NCBI GenBank assembly: GCA_017400135.1 | Contig: JAFPVJ010000019.1 | Coordinates: forward strand, 124,001 to 188,000 | DNA length: 64,000 bases | Origin: Bacteroidales bacterium | GTDB taxonomy: Bacteria; Bacteroidota; Bacteroidia; Bacteroidales; UBA932 | Direction of reading: 5' to 3' | Shown: positions 23,515-32,504 of the stretch, one piece after another | Layout of the letters: the number at the start of each line of letters is the position of its first letter | How positions within the stretch are numbered: the first letter of the stretch is position 1 | Program-made: the position numbers and the translations under genes | Notes under the pieces: model-generated | Seen by the model: only the letters and a program-made list of their open reading frames with translations | What the model was told of the DNA's origin: nothing | Databases searched by the model: none

Positions 23515-24606
23515 ATGGCTAACGAAGAATTCGGAAAACTGCGCAAGTGGGTCAGCCGTATTTTCAAGAGACCGGCAAGCGAAGAATCAACCAATGATCG
23601 AATTATGGAGGACTTGCGCAAGGCAAAGACCTTTCCACAGTTTCTGGGGGTTGTCTTTCATCCGAGAAACCTATCCCTGACCACAGTGATATTCGCAGTT
23701 CTGCTGGTTCTGGCGTACGTATTTGGTTCCGTATCCCATTTCATTAAATTCCTCATTCTTTTTGTATCCATCGAAGGTTTTTTATTTGTTTCCTATTTCA
23801 GATACTGGAAGAGCTACAAGGCCCTGCTTGAGGCTCAAAAGGAGCACAACAGCGAAGTAGACGAATCCATGGTGGAGACGATCAGGAAGGAGATGGGGAA
23901 GATGCGTAAAGATACCATCCGGTTGGATCTCACTTTTTCGGAAGGAAACGACCATCGCGCCGGGCATTCCAGATATGGTGGATGTCCGGATGTGCCGGAG
24001 GGATTCGAATGGCCCTGCGATGATGCGGGGCGACCGCTTTCCCTTCTGTTCCAACTGGACTGTGCCGAATTATCCAAATACGACAAGGAGTCTCTTCTGC
24101 CCACATCCGGACATCTGTATTTCTTTTATGAACTCAGCGAGATGAACTGGGAGGGCACGGAGAATTCCATACGGGTTTTGTACTATGACAAGACGGCCGG
24201 TCCCCTCCACCGGTGCGAGTACCCGGACAGCCTGCAGCCGGAATACCGCCTGAAAGAATCGTCCCTGCGCCTCTCCGAAGGGGACAGCTATCCCCGTTAT
24301 GAGGATTTACTGCCAATCATTCAGAATTGGGAGTGGGTCGACGAATATGCCTTCGCCTGCCAGCGATTACTCTATTTCCCTGACCAATGGAATGGGTCCT
24401 TTCTCGGCTATGACAACCCTATCCAAGAAAGCATCCTGACCGACCTGCAGGATGACGTACTGTTGCTTCAATTCAACTCCATCGAAACCGGTGATGAGTA
24501 CGAATTGATCTTCGGCGATTGCGGCGCGCTGTATTTCGTCATTTCCCGCGAGGACCTTCTTGCCAGGAAATTCGACAATATCCGCTTCGACATGCAATGT
24601 TGCTAA
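23515..24606 (+). CDS. DUF1963 (YwqG-like) protein with N-terminal membrane helices
   Basis: 363 residues. An N-terminal part with two hydrophobic helices (about 58-80 and 82-103) precedes a cytoplasmic-type DUF1963/YwqG domain (about 140-363). Typical marks are SRYGGCPDVPEGFEWP, PLSLLFQLDCAEL, SGHLYFFYEL and the C-terminal DEYELIFGDCGALYFVI. YwqG proteins are widespread, often found near toxin/immunity loci, and lack a firmly established activity. Composition is closer to the chromosome than the small membrane genes before it. The next small gene starts 11 nt later. Confidence 0.82.
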   Translation: MANEEFGKLRKWVSRIFKRPASEESTNDRIMEDLRKAKTFPQFLGVVFHPRNLSLTTVIFAVLLVLAYVFGSVSHFIKFLILFVSIEGFLFVSYFRYWKSYKALLEAQKEHNSEVDESMVETIRKEMGKMRKDTIRLDLTFSEGNDHRAGHSRYGGCPDVPEGFEWPCDDAGRPLSLLFQLDCAELSKYDKESLLPTSGHLYFFYELSEMNWEGTENSIRVLYYDKTAGPLHRCEYPDSLQPEYRLKESSLRLSEGDSYPRYEDLLPIIQNWEWVDEYAFACQRLLYFPDQWNGSFLGYDNPIQESILTDLQDDVLLLQFNSIETGDEYELIFGDCGALYFVISREDLLARKFDNIRFDMQCC

Positions 24607-24617
24607 TTGTTCATACC

Positions 24618-24842
24618 ATGCTATCACTTATTTTCAGCATCTTTATCCTCGCTTTGGGCCTGTTTACGATTTATCTGAGGATCTTCAAAAACAACAAGGG
24701 ACTTGGCAAGATAGAAAAGATGAAAGAGGTTTATGGAGAAACGTTCGGAACCTTTCTCCATGTAGTCTCCTATACCGTCATCCCCATTGCTCTGGGTATC
24801 GCCGGCATAGTCTGTTATTGCTTGGGGATTGAGATCTTCTGA
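24618..24842 (+). CDS. Two-helix membrane protein
   Basis: 74 residues. Hydrophobic segments at about 2-20 and 48-71, with a basic middle part (IFKNNKGLGKIEKMK). The chosen ATG is 11 nt after the DUF1963 gene; an alternative ATG at 24597 would overlap that gene. No family recognised. Probably co-transcribed with the DUF1963 gene. Confidence 0.6.
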   Translation: MLSLIFSIFILALGLFTIYLRIFKNNKGLGKIEKMKEVYGETFGTFLHVVSYTVIPIALGIAGIVCYCLGIEIF

Positions 24843-24859
24843 CCCTCCCTGTCTATTTC

Positions 24860-25585
24860 CTACAGGTCGTCAATGGGATTCCGGCCGGAGGAGCCGTTCA
24901 GGATGCCTGAATAGACATTCGAGTACTTCAGGATCACGTGCCAGGTGGAGCGGTCCTTCACATCGGCGTCCAGGGAGATGGTTCCGTTGGGAAGGTTGTA
25001 GACAGCGACATTGCTGTTGTCCGATGTCTGCGGTTCCATGCCATATTTCTGGGTCAGCGACGCCTTGAGGGAATCGTAGGCCTTCTCGAGGGCATCCCAG
25101 TCCGAGATGACCGGGAAGTCGACGCGGACTTGCTGGATCGGATTGGATCCGGAAGGGGTTACCTTACACCCGCTGTATCCGGCGAAATCTCCGATATAAG
25201 TACCGTCCCCGGCGTTCCTAAACCCGGCCTTGACCAGTTCATTCCCGAAGGACGAGAGAGAGCCGCTCATGGGAATACCCTTGAAGGATAGGGGCGATGA
25301 CGCAGATGCTGTGGTAGTCGTGGTGGTGGTAGTCGTCTGACTCTTGTCAACGCCGATGCCCAGTTCTCTTTCCAGTTCCTTGATTTCATCGGAAGTAACC
25401 ACGGTTGAACTCTCCTCCTGGGTCTTTTCTTTCGGTTTGAACCAACCGCCCGACTCTTCGGTAGTTTCTCCCTTTCCCAAACCGCCGGGAAGGGTGATCA
25501 CGCTGCCAAGATTGTCGGAACAGAGCTTCACGACCAGGAAAATGACCAACAGGGCCAGAACAAGTTTGAGGACGCCTTTTTTCAT
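24860..25585 (-). CDS. Exported or membrane-anchored protein, unknown
   Basis: 241 residues. One N-terminal hydrophobic helix (about 5-20) anchors or exports the protein. A charged linker follows, then a run of nine Thr (about 84-92), then a domain from about 98 to 230 that looks like a compact alpha/beta fold (KAGFRNAGDGTYIGDFAGYSG). The arrangement resembles small lipid-anchored or SmpA/BamE-like domains, but this is only an impression. A TATATTTG box lies 29 nt upstream at 25622-25615. It is convergent with the preceding small gene (17 nt between). Confidence 0.65.
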   Translation of the reverse strand: MKKGVLKLVLALLVIFLVVKLCSDNLGSVITLPGGLGKGETTEESGGWFKPKEKTQEESSTVVTSDEIKELERELGIGVDKSQTTTTTTTTTASASSPLSFKGIPMSGSLSSFGNELVKAGFRNAGDGTYIGDFAGYSGCKVTPSGSNPIQQVRVDFPVISDWDALEKAYDSLKASLTQKYGMEPQTSDNSNVAVYNLPNGTISLDADVKDRSTWHVILKYSNVYSGILNGSSGRNPIDDL

Positions 25586-25676
25586 ATCAGATGGATTCAG
25601 GGGGTTGATTTCTACAAATATAAGAAAATCATCGCCAATTATATCTATCTTTGTTCAAAACCCAACGATCCCAGTC

Positions 25677-26639
25677 ATGGACAGAAGATTATTTCTCAAA
25701 AGCCTGGCGGGCACCGGCGCCCTGATCGCCACATCCCAACTTCCCTCCTGGGGCAAGGACCGGCCGGAGGTGTTCCCCGAAAGGGGCACCTGGGAGCGCC
25801 TGTCCCTGAGTTATGCGGTCGTCAACATCGGCCTGGAGAGGCCCTTCTCCGTCCTGCACCTGACCGACTCGCACCTGGCGGCGGCCTACCCGGAAGAAAG
25901 CGAGAAGAAGCAGCGGCTCCACATCCGCCGCACCCAGACCTTCGGCGGGCACCAGGAGGAAGCGCTTCGGGACGCCCTGGACTGGGCGAAGGACCACGTG
26001 GAATTCATCGTCCACACGGGTGACTTGATCGACTGGCAGAGCGAGGAAAACTTCGACCTGGTCCGGAAATACTTCGGCGACGGCCTCGTCGGCAGCGTGG
26101 GCAACCACGAATTCACCCCCGACATGTGGCTCAGCGAGCCCGCGGAGTCCCGAGACGAAGCCTTCAAGGACCTGACGCGCAACAAACTCCAGGATACCTA
26201 CCCCTTTGACATCCGCTTCCATTCCCAGGTCGCCAACGGCGTCAACTTCGTCACGCTGGACGACGTGTACGGCTATGTCACCTGGGAGCAGGTCAACCGC
26301 TTCCGCGAAGAAGTCAAGAAAGGCCTCCCCATCGTCCTTTGTATGCACGTGCCGTTCTTCACCGAAACGATCTGGCGGGCCCAGACCCGTTTCTGGATCA
26401 AGGGCGGTAAGATGGAAGGTGACGGTTCTCTCGCCGAGCCGGTCGGCGACTACAAGACCCAGCTGGAAGACCCCTTGACCCGGGATTTCATCGCCTACCT
26501 GAAGCAGGAGCCCCTGCTGAAATGCATCCTCGCCGGCCACCTCCACATCTCGGTCGAAGACCAGTTCTCCCCCACCTGCCGCGAGTACGTCACGGCCGGC
26601 GGCTTCCTCTTCCACGGACGGGAAGTCATTTTCGTATAG
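25677..26639 (+). CDS. Calcineurin-like metallophosphoesterase, exported
   Basis: 320 residues from the ATG at 25677. The N-terminus has a twin-arginine-like motif (MDRRLFLKSLAGTGALIA), so export by Tat is possible. All metal-binding motifs of calcineurin-like phosphoesterases are seen: D64-x-H66 (LTDSHL), GDLID at 115-119, GNHE at 142-145, MHVPFF (H224) and AGHLH at 286-290. A phosphodiesterase or phosphatase in the periplasm is expected; substrate unknown. A TATCTTTG box at 25646-25653 lies 23 nt upstream. Confidence 0.85.
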   Translation: MDRRLFLKSLAGTGALIATSQLPSWGKDRPEVFPERGTWERLSLSYAVVNIGLERPFSVLHLTDSHLAAAYPEESEKKQRLHIRRTQTFGGHQEEALRDALDWAKDHVEFIVHTGDLIDWQSEENFDLVRKYFGDGLVGSVGNHEFTPDMWLSEPAESRDEAFKDLTRNKLQDTYPFDIRFHSQVANGVNFVTLDDVYGYVTWEQVNRFREEVKKGLPIVLCMHVPFFTETIWRAQTRFWIKGGKMEGDGSLAEPVGDYKTQLEDPLTRDFIAYLKQEPLLKCILAGHLHISVEDQFSPTCREYVTAGGFLFHGREVIFV

Positions 26640-26687
26640 ACGGATGTGCAAGATTTGCGCAGTTTCCGGATTTACCAGAAAAAAGCG

Positions 26688-27332
26688 ATGCGTACACATA
26701 CCTGCCGAATCATTCTCTTGGCCGCCGCCATCCTGCTGTCGGGCAGCCTGACCGCAAAAGCCCGCGGCATTCTGGGCGGCAAACGGCTGGAAAGCAATTT
26801 CCAAATCGCGGCCGGTGCCTATTCCCAAAGCGGCAGCCGGGCCGATATTTTCACATGGGGACTTGCCGTCAACCTGTCATACGGACTGGACATACGCCTG
26901 GACGAACGCTGGTCGCTGATGCCGGGCATTGGGGCACGCTTACTGAGTCAGGGAATTCTGGAGCCCAGAGCGGAAGGTGCCGACCACGATGACTTCAATT
27001 ATTATGACCTGTTTTTGTGCGCCCGGTATCGGTACGAGATGGAAGGAACGCGCTTCATCGTCAGCCTGGGTCCCGAACTGTCCAAGGAAAAATTCCGGGA
27101 TACGTATTTCCTGGATGCCGACCCCTCCGACCACCGCAACAATGTCGTCAAGGTCAAACCCTACGACCTCGGGCTCCGGCCGGCCTGGGCCGTGGAAGTC
27201 GGCCGCCACTGGCGTTTCGGCGTCGAGGGACATATCGGCCTGCGGAATGTCCTCACCCAACGGAGCGACCTCAATCTGACCGGCTCCCTGCACCTGCACG
27301 ATATCACGGGCACCGTCTGTTTCTATTTCTGA
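26688..27332 (+). CDS. Small outer-membrane beta-barrel protein
   Basis: 214 residues from the ATG at 26688; an earlier in-frame ATG (26646) gives a poorer signal peptide. Signal peptide about 1-25 (LTAKA). The rest has alternating hydrophobic/polar strands (FQIAAGAYSQS, VNLSYGLDIRLDERWSLMPGIGARL, FIVSLGPELS) and ends in F (TVCFYF), the usual end of a barrel. It fits PF13568-type barrels of Bacteroidota with eight strands or so. Role unknown. It follows the metallophosphoesterase by 48 nt. Confidence 0.75.
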   Translation: MRTHTCRIILLAAAILLSGSLTAKARGILGGKRLESNFQIAAGAYSQSGSRADIFTWGLAVNLSYGLDIRLDERWSLMPGIGARLLSQGILEPRAEGADHDDFNYYDLFLCARYRYEMEGTRFIVSLGPELSKEKFRDTYFLDADPSDHRNNVVKVKPYDLGLRPAWAVEVGRHWRFGVEGHIGLRNVLTQRSDLNLTGSLHLHDITGTVCFYF

Positions 27333-27350
27333 CGGCAGCCCGCTAACATT

Positions 27351-28577
27351 TCAATAGACCAGCGAACGGAAATTGCGGACGCGGTGGAAGGTCACGATGT
27401 CTCCGTCGTGGGCCGTACGGGCGCGTTCGTCGCCGGAACGGCTGACGATGCAGAGGTCGTCCCCGTCGAGGATCATCGTGGCATAGTGCCGCGCGGAATG
27501 GTCCGTGGGTCCGACCGCCACCAGTCCGGCGAAGGTCCAGCGGAGCAGGTCCGGGGAATAGGACAGCGCCAGCCGGCGCCGGGCGTTCATCCGGCCGTCG
27601 GTCTGGGAATGCAGCAGCCAGTAAAGCTGCATCTGGGGATCATAGAGCACGTAGAACTTCAGGTCCGCCCCCGGAATGTGGACGAAATAGACTTCCCCGT
27701 CCTTCCGGGGCAGGCGCCCGATCGCGAGCGACCCGTCTTCGCGCTCATACCCCCGCAGCATCACGCCGATCTCCGGCACGCCCAGGTGGGCGCGGCACAT
27801 CAGCACGAGCGAACGGCCCGTGGAATCGTAGAAGGAACTGGTCCTGTCGTTCATGCGCACCACATTCGTCTCCAGGATGCCGGGCTCCCCGGGGGGAACG
27901 ACGGGGATACCCGAGGGCCGGGCGGCTTCCAGGTCCGCATCGGGATCGTACAGCTCCGAGAATTTCCAGTTCGAGGGCTGCGTCAGGTCGGCATCCACGC
28001 CCGCCTGCATCAGCACGGGGCCGACGCCGGGCCACTTATGCCCGTCAGCGACCCATTTCTCATAGACGAGCGTCACCTTGCCGTCATAGATGTCGACCGC
28101 CGTGCAGCTCTGGTGCCAGCGCGGCTCAGGGCAGAGCACGGACGGCTCGGACCAGGTTTCCCCGTTGTCGTCGCTACGCGTAGCAAGCAGGCGCCCGGAA
28201 TGCCCGACCATATAGAGACTCTTACCAGCCTTGAACAGGATTTCGTGCATCATCGGGATGCGCGCGGGCGTCTCGCGCCAGGTCCGGCCCTTGTCGTCAG
28301 ACAGCAGCACGCGGATCTGGTTGCCAGCCTTGTAGTCGCCGAAATCGGACTTCGGGCCATCCAGGGCGTATGTCCCCGGTCCGCCGTAATCCACCGCCAC
28401 GACAAAGCGGCCGTCGAAGCCCTCGACGATGCCTGGCGTATAGAGATAAATGCTGTCGGGCTGCGGCGAGACGGCGATCACCTGTTCGGTGGCGATGATC
28501 CGTCCACAGTTCTTCTGCTGATGGCAGGCGCACACCAGCAGGACCGCGGCCACAACCGTGAGGTAGCGTTTCGCCAT
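27351..28577 (-). CDS. Lipoprotein with sialidase-like BNR propeller
   Basis: 408 residues. Signal peptide with lipobox VCAC (Cys18). At least two Asp-box motifs are clear: SDDKGRTW and SDDNGETW, as in the six-bladed sialidase/neuraminidase fold. The arginine triad of true sialidases cannot be assigned with confidence, so an exo-sialidase or another propeller glycosidase is possible. It starts 1 nt after the stop of the CE1-like esterase, so they are co-transcribed. The two together suggest trimming of acetylated or sialylated glycans outside the cell. Confidence 0.78.
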   Translation of the reverse strand: MAKRYLTVVAAVLLVCACHQQKNCGRIIATEQVIAVSPQPDSIYLYTPGIVEGFDGRFVVAVDYGGPGTYALDGPKSDFGDYKAGNQIRVLLSDDKGRTWRETPARIPMMHEILFKAGKSLYMVGHSGRLLATRSDDNGETWSEPSVLCPEPRWHQSCTAVDIYDGKVTLVYEKWVADGHKWPGVGPVLMQAGVDADLTQPSNWKFSELYDPDADLEAARPSGIPVVPPGEPGILETNVVRMNDRTSSFYDSTGRSLVLMCRAHLGVPEIGVMLRGYEREDGSLAIGRLPRKDGEVYFVHIPGADLKFYVLYDPQMQLYWLLHSQTDGRMNARRRLALSYSPDLLRWTFAGLVAVGPTDHSARHYATMILDGDDLCIVSRSGDERARTAHDGDIVTFHRVRNFRSLVY

Positions 28578-28578
28578 C

Positions 28579-29436
28579 CTAGTTGAAATTGCGCGTGGCG
28601 AAAGGCAGCGCCAGCCGGATCGAGTGGTGCCAGTATTCCCAGTTGTGGACGCCGTTGCGCACGCGCAGTTCGCTCTTCACCTTGCGGTCGCGCATCTTCT
28701 GGTACAGTTCGACGCTCAGGTCCAGCAGGAAGTCGTCGTCGCCGCAGTCGATGAACCATTTCACCGTGCGCAGTTTCTCGAGCGTAGCCTCATCAGCGTT
28801 TTCGACGAAGTCCAGGGCGTTGAGCTCGTGCACCGCCTCGCACACATAGTACAGGCAGTCCTTCTTCTGCTCGTTGCGGCGCACGCCGGCGCTGTCCCGG
28901 TTGTCCAGCCAGGCGCTCATCGCATAGCAGCTGGAAAACATGTCCGGATGGCGCTGAGCATAGACAGTCGATCCGCCGCCGCCCATCGACAGGCCCATCA
29001 CGGCGCGGTGGCCCTTGTCACCGATGATACGGTATTTCTTCTCCACGGCCGGGAGGAACTCCTGGAAAAAGAAGTCCTCGTAGCTCCAGCCCGGCATGTT
29101 GAAATAGCCGTTCCAGGTGTTGTGCGTGTCGGGACCGCCGGCGTTGGGCATCACGATGACCATTTCGCAGGCCTCGCCCGAGCCGATCAGTTCGTCCACG
29201 ACCATCTGCATGTTGCCTTTCTGGACCCAGGCCGTATAGTCGTCGCTCAGACCATGCAGCAGATAGACCACCGGGTAGGTTTTGTCCGTCTGGTCGAAAC
29301 CATTGGGCAGATAGACGTTGTACTTGACCTCGGCGCCCAGGATCTCGCTGAAGATCTTGTCGGTGACGATCTTGCCCGCCCGGGCGGAAAGGACCGGAAC
29401 CAGGACCAGGCACAAAAGGGTTGCGATTCTTTTCAT
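28579..29436 (-). CDS. Esterase of the CE1/esterase D type, exported
   Basis: 285 residues with a signal peptide (about 1-20). Alpha/beta-hydrolase marks: YLLHGLSDDYTAW (oxyanion region), nucleophile S150 in GLSMGGGG, and late His in NGVHNWEYW. Such enzymes are acetyl-xylan or feruloyl esterases, or related acyl esterases. Upstream, TATCTTTG on the minus strand at 29471-29464 probably starts the operon with the BNR lipoprotein. Substrate unknown, but the neighbours suggest polysaccharide use. Confidence 0.85.
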   Translation of the reverse strand: MKRIATLLCLVLVPVLSARAGKIVTDKIFSEILGAEVKYNVYLPNGFDQTDKTYPVVYLLHGLSDDYTAWVQKGNMQMVVDELIGSGEACEMVIVMPNAGGPDTHNTWNGYFNMPGWSYEDFFFQEFLPAVEKKYRIIGDKGHRAVMGLSMGGGGSTVYAQRHPDMFSSCYAMSAWLDNRDSAGVRRNEQKKDCLYYVCEAVHELNALDFVENADEATLEKLRTVKWFIDCGDDDFLLDLSVELYQKMRDRKVKSELRVRNGVHNWEYWHHSIRLALPFATRNFN

Positions 29437-29515
29437 ATCGTTTCAGATTTGATTTCAATGTTTCAAAGATAAGGATTTTGCGAGAGTTTCCTTACCTTTG
29501 CGATAAAGAAAGACT

Positions 29516-30373
29516 ATGGGAAAGACAAAATGGATAACCGGCCTGCTCGGCTGGGTGACTTTCGGTCCGATCGGAGCTTTGATCGGCTATTTCCTGGGAT
29601 CCGCCGTGGAGTCCTACATCGACATGGCCCGGCAGCTCCCGGGGGGAGGATCCGGCCAGGGAAGCAGCCAGGGCGGATACGGCCGCGGCGGCTCCTACGG
29701 CGGCGGATACGGTCAGTCCACCGGCCGGGGCGGCAGCTACCAGCGCACGACGGGTGGCTATACCCAAAGCGGCGGCTATACGGCCACGCAGCAGCGCAAC
29801 AGCTTCATGGTCAGCCTCCTCGTCCTCTCTTCCGCCGTCATCCGTGCAGATGGGAAGACCCTCCAGTCCGAGCTCGACTATGTGCGCAATTTCGTGCGCA
29901 GCAATTTCGGCGAAGCCGCCACCTACCAGGCGATGACCATACTCAACGACCTGAACTCCAAGCAGGTCAACATCTACGAGGTTGGCTCCCAGATCGCCTC
30001 CAACATGAACTATTCCCAGCGTCTGCAGCTCTTCGACTACCTGACGCGCCTGGCCGTCGCCGACGGCGAATTCAGCAAGTCGGAGAAGAACGTCCTGGAA
30101 GCCATCGGATCCGCCATCCGGCTCAACTCCTCCGATGTCGCATCCGTCATCGCGATGTTCTACAAGGACACCGATTCCGCCTACGCGGTCCTGGAAATCT
30201 CCCCCAATGCCACCGATGAGGAGGTCAAAAGCGCCTACCGCCGCATGGCGATGAAGAACCACCCGGACAAGGTATCCACCCTCGGTCCGGAAGTCCAGAA
30301 AGCGGCCCAGGAAAAATTCCAGAAAATCCAGGAAGCCTACGAGACCATCAAGAAGCAGCGCGGAATGAACTGA
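29516..30373 (+). CDS. TerB-DnaJ protein, DjlA-like
   Basis: 285 residues. N-terminal hydrophobic segment with glycine-zipper pattern (about 8-30), then a Gly/Ser/Tyr/Gln-rich low-complexity linker (about 42-90), a TerB-type helical domain (about 95-215) and a C-terminal J-domain with HPDK where HPD is the signature (249-252). The architecture matches membrane-anchored DjlA-type co-chaperones that stimulate DnaK. TACCTTTG at 29493-29500 lies 15 nt before the ATG. The stop is 1 nt from the end of the convergent GH43 gene. Confidence 0.85.
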   Translation: MGKTKWITGLLGWVTFGPIGALIGYFLGSAVESYIDMARQLPGGGSGQGSSQGGYGRGGSYGGGYGQSTGRGGSYQRTTGGYTQSGGYTATQQRNSFMVSLLVLSSAVIRADGKTLQSELDYVRNFVRSNFGEAATYQAMTILNDLNSKQVNIYEVGSQIASNMNYSQRLQLFDYLTRLAVADGEFSKSEKNVLEAIGSAIRLNSSDVASVIAMFYKDTDSAYAVLEISPNATDEEVKSAYRRMAMKNHPDKVSTLGPEVQKAAQEKFQKIQEAYETIKKQRGMN

Positions 30374-30374
30374 G

Positions 30375-31436
30375 TCACCGGCGAATCACCGGTCCCTGCG
30401 AAGACTTCGACGGCTGGCCGTCCACGATGACGGGCCAGCCTTTTTTCCACTCCACCCGGTCCATCAGCAGGCAGCGGCCCCTGTAGTCGTTGCCGGACCA
30501 GTAGGAATGGTAAAACAGCCAGTCCTGACCGGCATCGTCTCGGACGAGCGCGGAATTATGCCCCGTTCCACGAAATGTGGCGTCCGGGGAAGAGGACAGG
30601 ATGGTATACCCGTAGTCTTCATCCAGGAAGGATTTCCCGGAAGGGTCCGTGTAGGGTCCCAGGACCTTGCGGGAACGGGCGACGACCATATGATAGGTAC
30701 TGCGCGCCCCTTCGCAGCAGGATCCGCGGGAGGCGAACACATAGTACCAGCGTCCGCGCTTGACGACATAGGCTCCTTCCGTGTCGATGGCGGAAATCTG
30801 GACCGGCGTCACGCCTTCCTTTACGGAAAGCCCGTCCGGAGAGAGCTCCACAGCCCAAATGCCTGAGCCCTTGTTGAAGCTGCCCCAGAACAGGTAACGC
30901 TTTCCCTTATCCTCAAAGAAAGCCGGATCAATGGAGTTCATGACGCCCGTATTGGCGGCACTGACGATCATCCCGCAGTCCCGAAAAGGACCGGTCGGGC
31001 TGTCGCTCACCGCCACGCCGCTGGCGCTGCGGACAGAATCCCCCCAGTGCCCCATCGCATAATACAGGACATAACGCCCGTCGATGCGGTTCACGTCCGG
31101 AGCCCATAATCCCCCGCCGGGACTCCATTGCGGCTCTCCGCCCGGAGCGAAACCATCCCCTGCAAACTCCCAGTGAACCATATCCCGGGAACGATACACC
31201 GGTAAGGTCACCCTCACTCCCTTTATCCTCGACTGCGTCGAATAGGCATAGAACCAGCCACTCGCATCCCGGTCGTCGATGACGCTCGGATCCGGGAAAT
31301 TACGGGCGATGACCGGATTGGAATAGGTCAGAACCGACTCCCGCGAGGCACTGCCGCAACCCGCCGCAGAAAGCAACAGCAGGAAGAGAGCCAGGCAAGA
31401 CAGGCCCCTATATTTGGTTACCCAATCATTTCGCAT
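30375..31436 (-). CDS. GH43 family glycoside hydrolase, lipoprotein
   Basis: 353 residues with lipobox SAAGC (Cys27). The five-bladed GH43 catalytic triad can be read: general base D49 in NFPDPSV, pKa modulator D170 in SIDPAFF and acid E220 in DTEGAYV. The WSPGGGLWAPDV block near 104-114 is also typical and favours endo-arabinanase or arabinofuranosidase-type subfamilies. The surface lipoprotein probably cuts arabinan or arabinoxylan side chains. It is divergent from another GH43 gene (67 nt between starts). Confidence 0.88.
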   Translation of the reverse strand: MRNDWVTKYRGLSCLALFLLLLSAAGCGSASRESVLTYSNPVIARNFPDPSVIDDRDASGWFYAYSTQSRIKGVRVTLPVYRSRDMVHWEFAGDGFAPGGEPQWSPGGGLWAPDVNRIDGRYVLYYAMGHWGDSVRSASGVAVSDSPTGPFRDCGMIVSAANTGVMNSIDPAFFEDKGKRYLFWGSFNKGSGIWAVELSPDGLSVKEGVTPVQISAIDTEGAYVVKRGRWYYVFASRGSCCEGARSTYHMVVARSRKVLGPYTDPSGKSFLDEDYGYTILSSSPDATFRGTGHNSALVRDDAGQDWLFYHSYWSGNDYRGRCLLMDRVEWKKGWPVIVDGQPSKSSQGPVIRR

Positions 31437-31446
31437 GCATTTGTCT

Positions 31447-31480
31447 TTTGCACGAAAATACGTATTTTTTTTTATATTTG
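31447..31480 (+). promoter_or_regulatory. Promoter of second GH43 gene
   Basis: TTTG at 31447-31450 and TATATTTG at 31473-31480, with a 22-bp spacer, 23 nt before the ATG. The spacer is a little longer than the usual 19-20 bp. Confidence 0.5.
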
Positions 31481-31503
31481 TTTCTACGTTCTACCCCTGT
31501 ATC

Positions 31504-32451
31504 ATGAGAAAATGTTATTTCGCAGGCCTTCTCCTGGCCATCCTGTCCGTGCTTTCCTGTTCTAGCGGAGCCCTGCTCGCAGAACGTCCCGCCGACGCCC
31601 TCTCCCTGCCCGTTGCCGATCCCTTCATCCTCTATGAAGACGGTACCTATTACCTTTACGGGACCGGTGCGGCGAACGGAATCGCCGTCTATGTATCCCG
31701 GGACCTGCAAAGCTGGCGCCGGAAACCGGACTTGGCGCTTCACAAGAAGGATTCGTACGGCGAGAAATGGTTCTGGGCGCCGGAGGTCTATCACGTCGGC
31801 GACAAGTACTATATGTACTATTCCGCGGAAGAACGCATCTGCGTCGCGACGGCCGACACCCCGACCGGTCCCTTCGTCCAGGACATCCAGGAACCCATCG
31901 TCCCCTATGGGGCGATCGACAACAGCCTCTTCTTTGACAACGATGGCACGCCCTGGCTCTTCTTCGTCAAGTTCAACCACGGCAACCAGGTCTGGTCGGC
32001 CCGTCTCGAAGACGACCTGATGCATATCAAGTCCGGCACCGAAAAGAAATGCCTGGAGATGGACCAGGAATGGGAAAAGGTCTGGCCTACCGTCAACGAA
32101 GGGCCCTTCGCGCTCTATCACGACGGAGTATACTACCTGACCTATTCCGCCAACGGTTACAAATCCCCCCGATACGGGATCGGCTATGCCACGGCGACCT
32201 CCCTCGCCGGACCCTGGACCAAATTTGAAGGCAACCCTATCTATCAGTGTGTAGGCGACCTGGAAGGTGTCGGCCACCATGCCTTCTTCAAGGATGCCAA
32301 AGGTAAGAGACGCATCGTTTTCCATTCCCACTACGCCCCGGGACGGGTCCAACCCCGCATCACCCATATCAGCGACTATACTTTCGAAAAAGACGGGACC
32401 CTCGTCATCTCCCCCGGTTTCTTCACACCCTGGACGTCACAGAATGAGTAG
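31504..32451 (+). CDS. GH43 family glycoside hydrolase, lipoprotein
   Basis: 315 residues from the ATG at 31504, chosen because it begins the signal peptide (lipobox VLSC, Cys19). Triad candidates: D39 in VADPFIL, D139 in AIDNSLF and E199 in VNEGPFAL, with WFWAPEVY at 89-96. It belongs to the GH43/117-type fold but to a different subfamily from its divergent neighbour. Substrate not certain; beta-xylosidase, arabinofuranosidase or galactosidase all occur in this family. A weak 6-bp hairpin (32454-32472) follows the stop. Confidence 0.87.
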   Translation: MRKCYFAGLLLAILSVLSCSSGALLAERPADALSLPVADPFILYEDGTYYLYGTGAANGIAVYVSRDLQSWRRKPDLALHKKDSYGEKWFWAPEVYHVGDKYYMYYSAEERICVATADTPTGPFVQDIQEPIVPYGAIDNSLFFDNDGTPWLFFVKFNHGNQVWSARLEDDLMHIKSGTEKKCLEMDQEWEKVWPTVNEGPFALYHDGVYYLTYSANGYKSPRYGIGYATATSLAGPWTKFEGNPIYQCVGDLEGVGHHAFFKDAKGKRRIVFHSHYAPGRVQPRITHISDYTFEKDGTLVISPGFFTPWTSQNE

Positions 32452-32504
32452 GATCCGGCTCAAGTTGCCGGAATAATTGTTATCTTGCGAAAGATTTCAA
32501 TCCC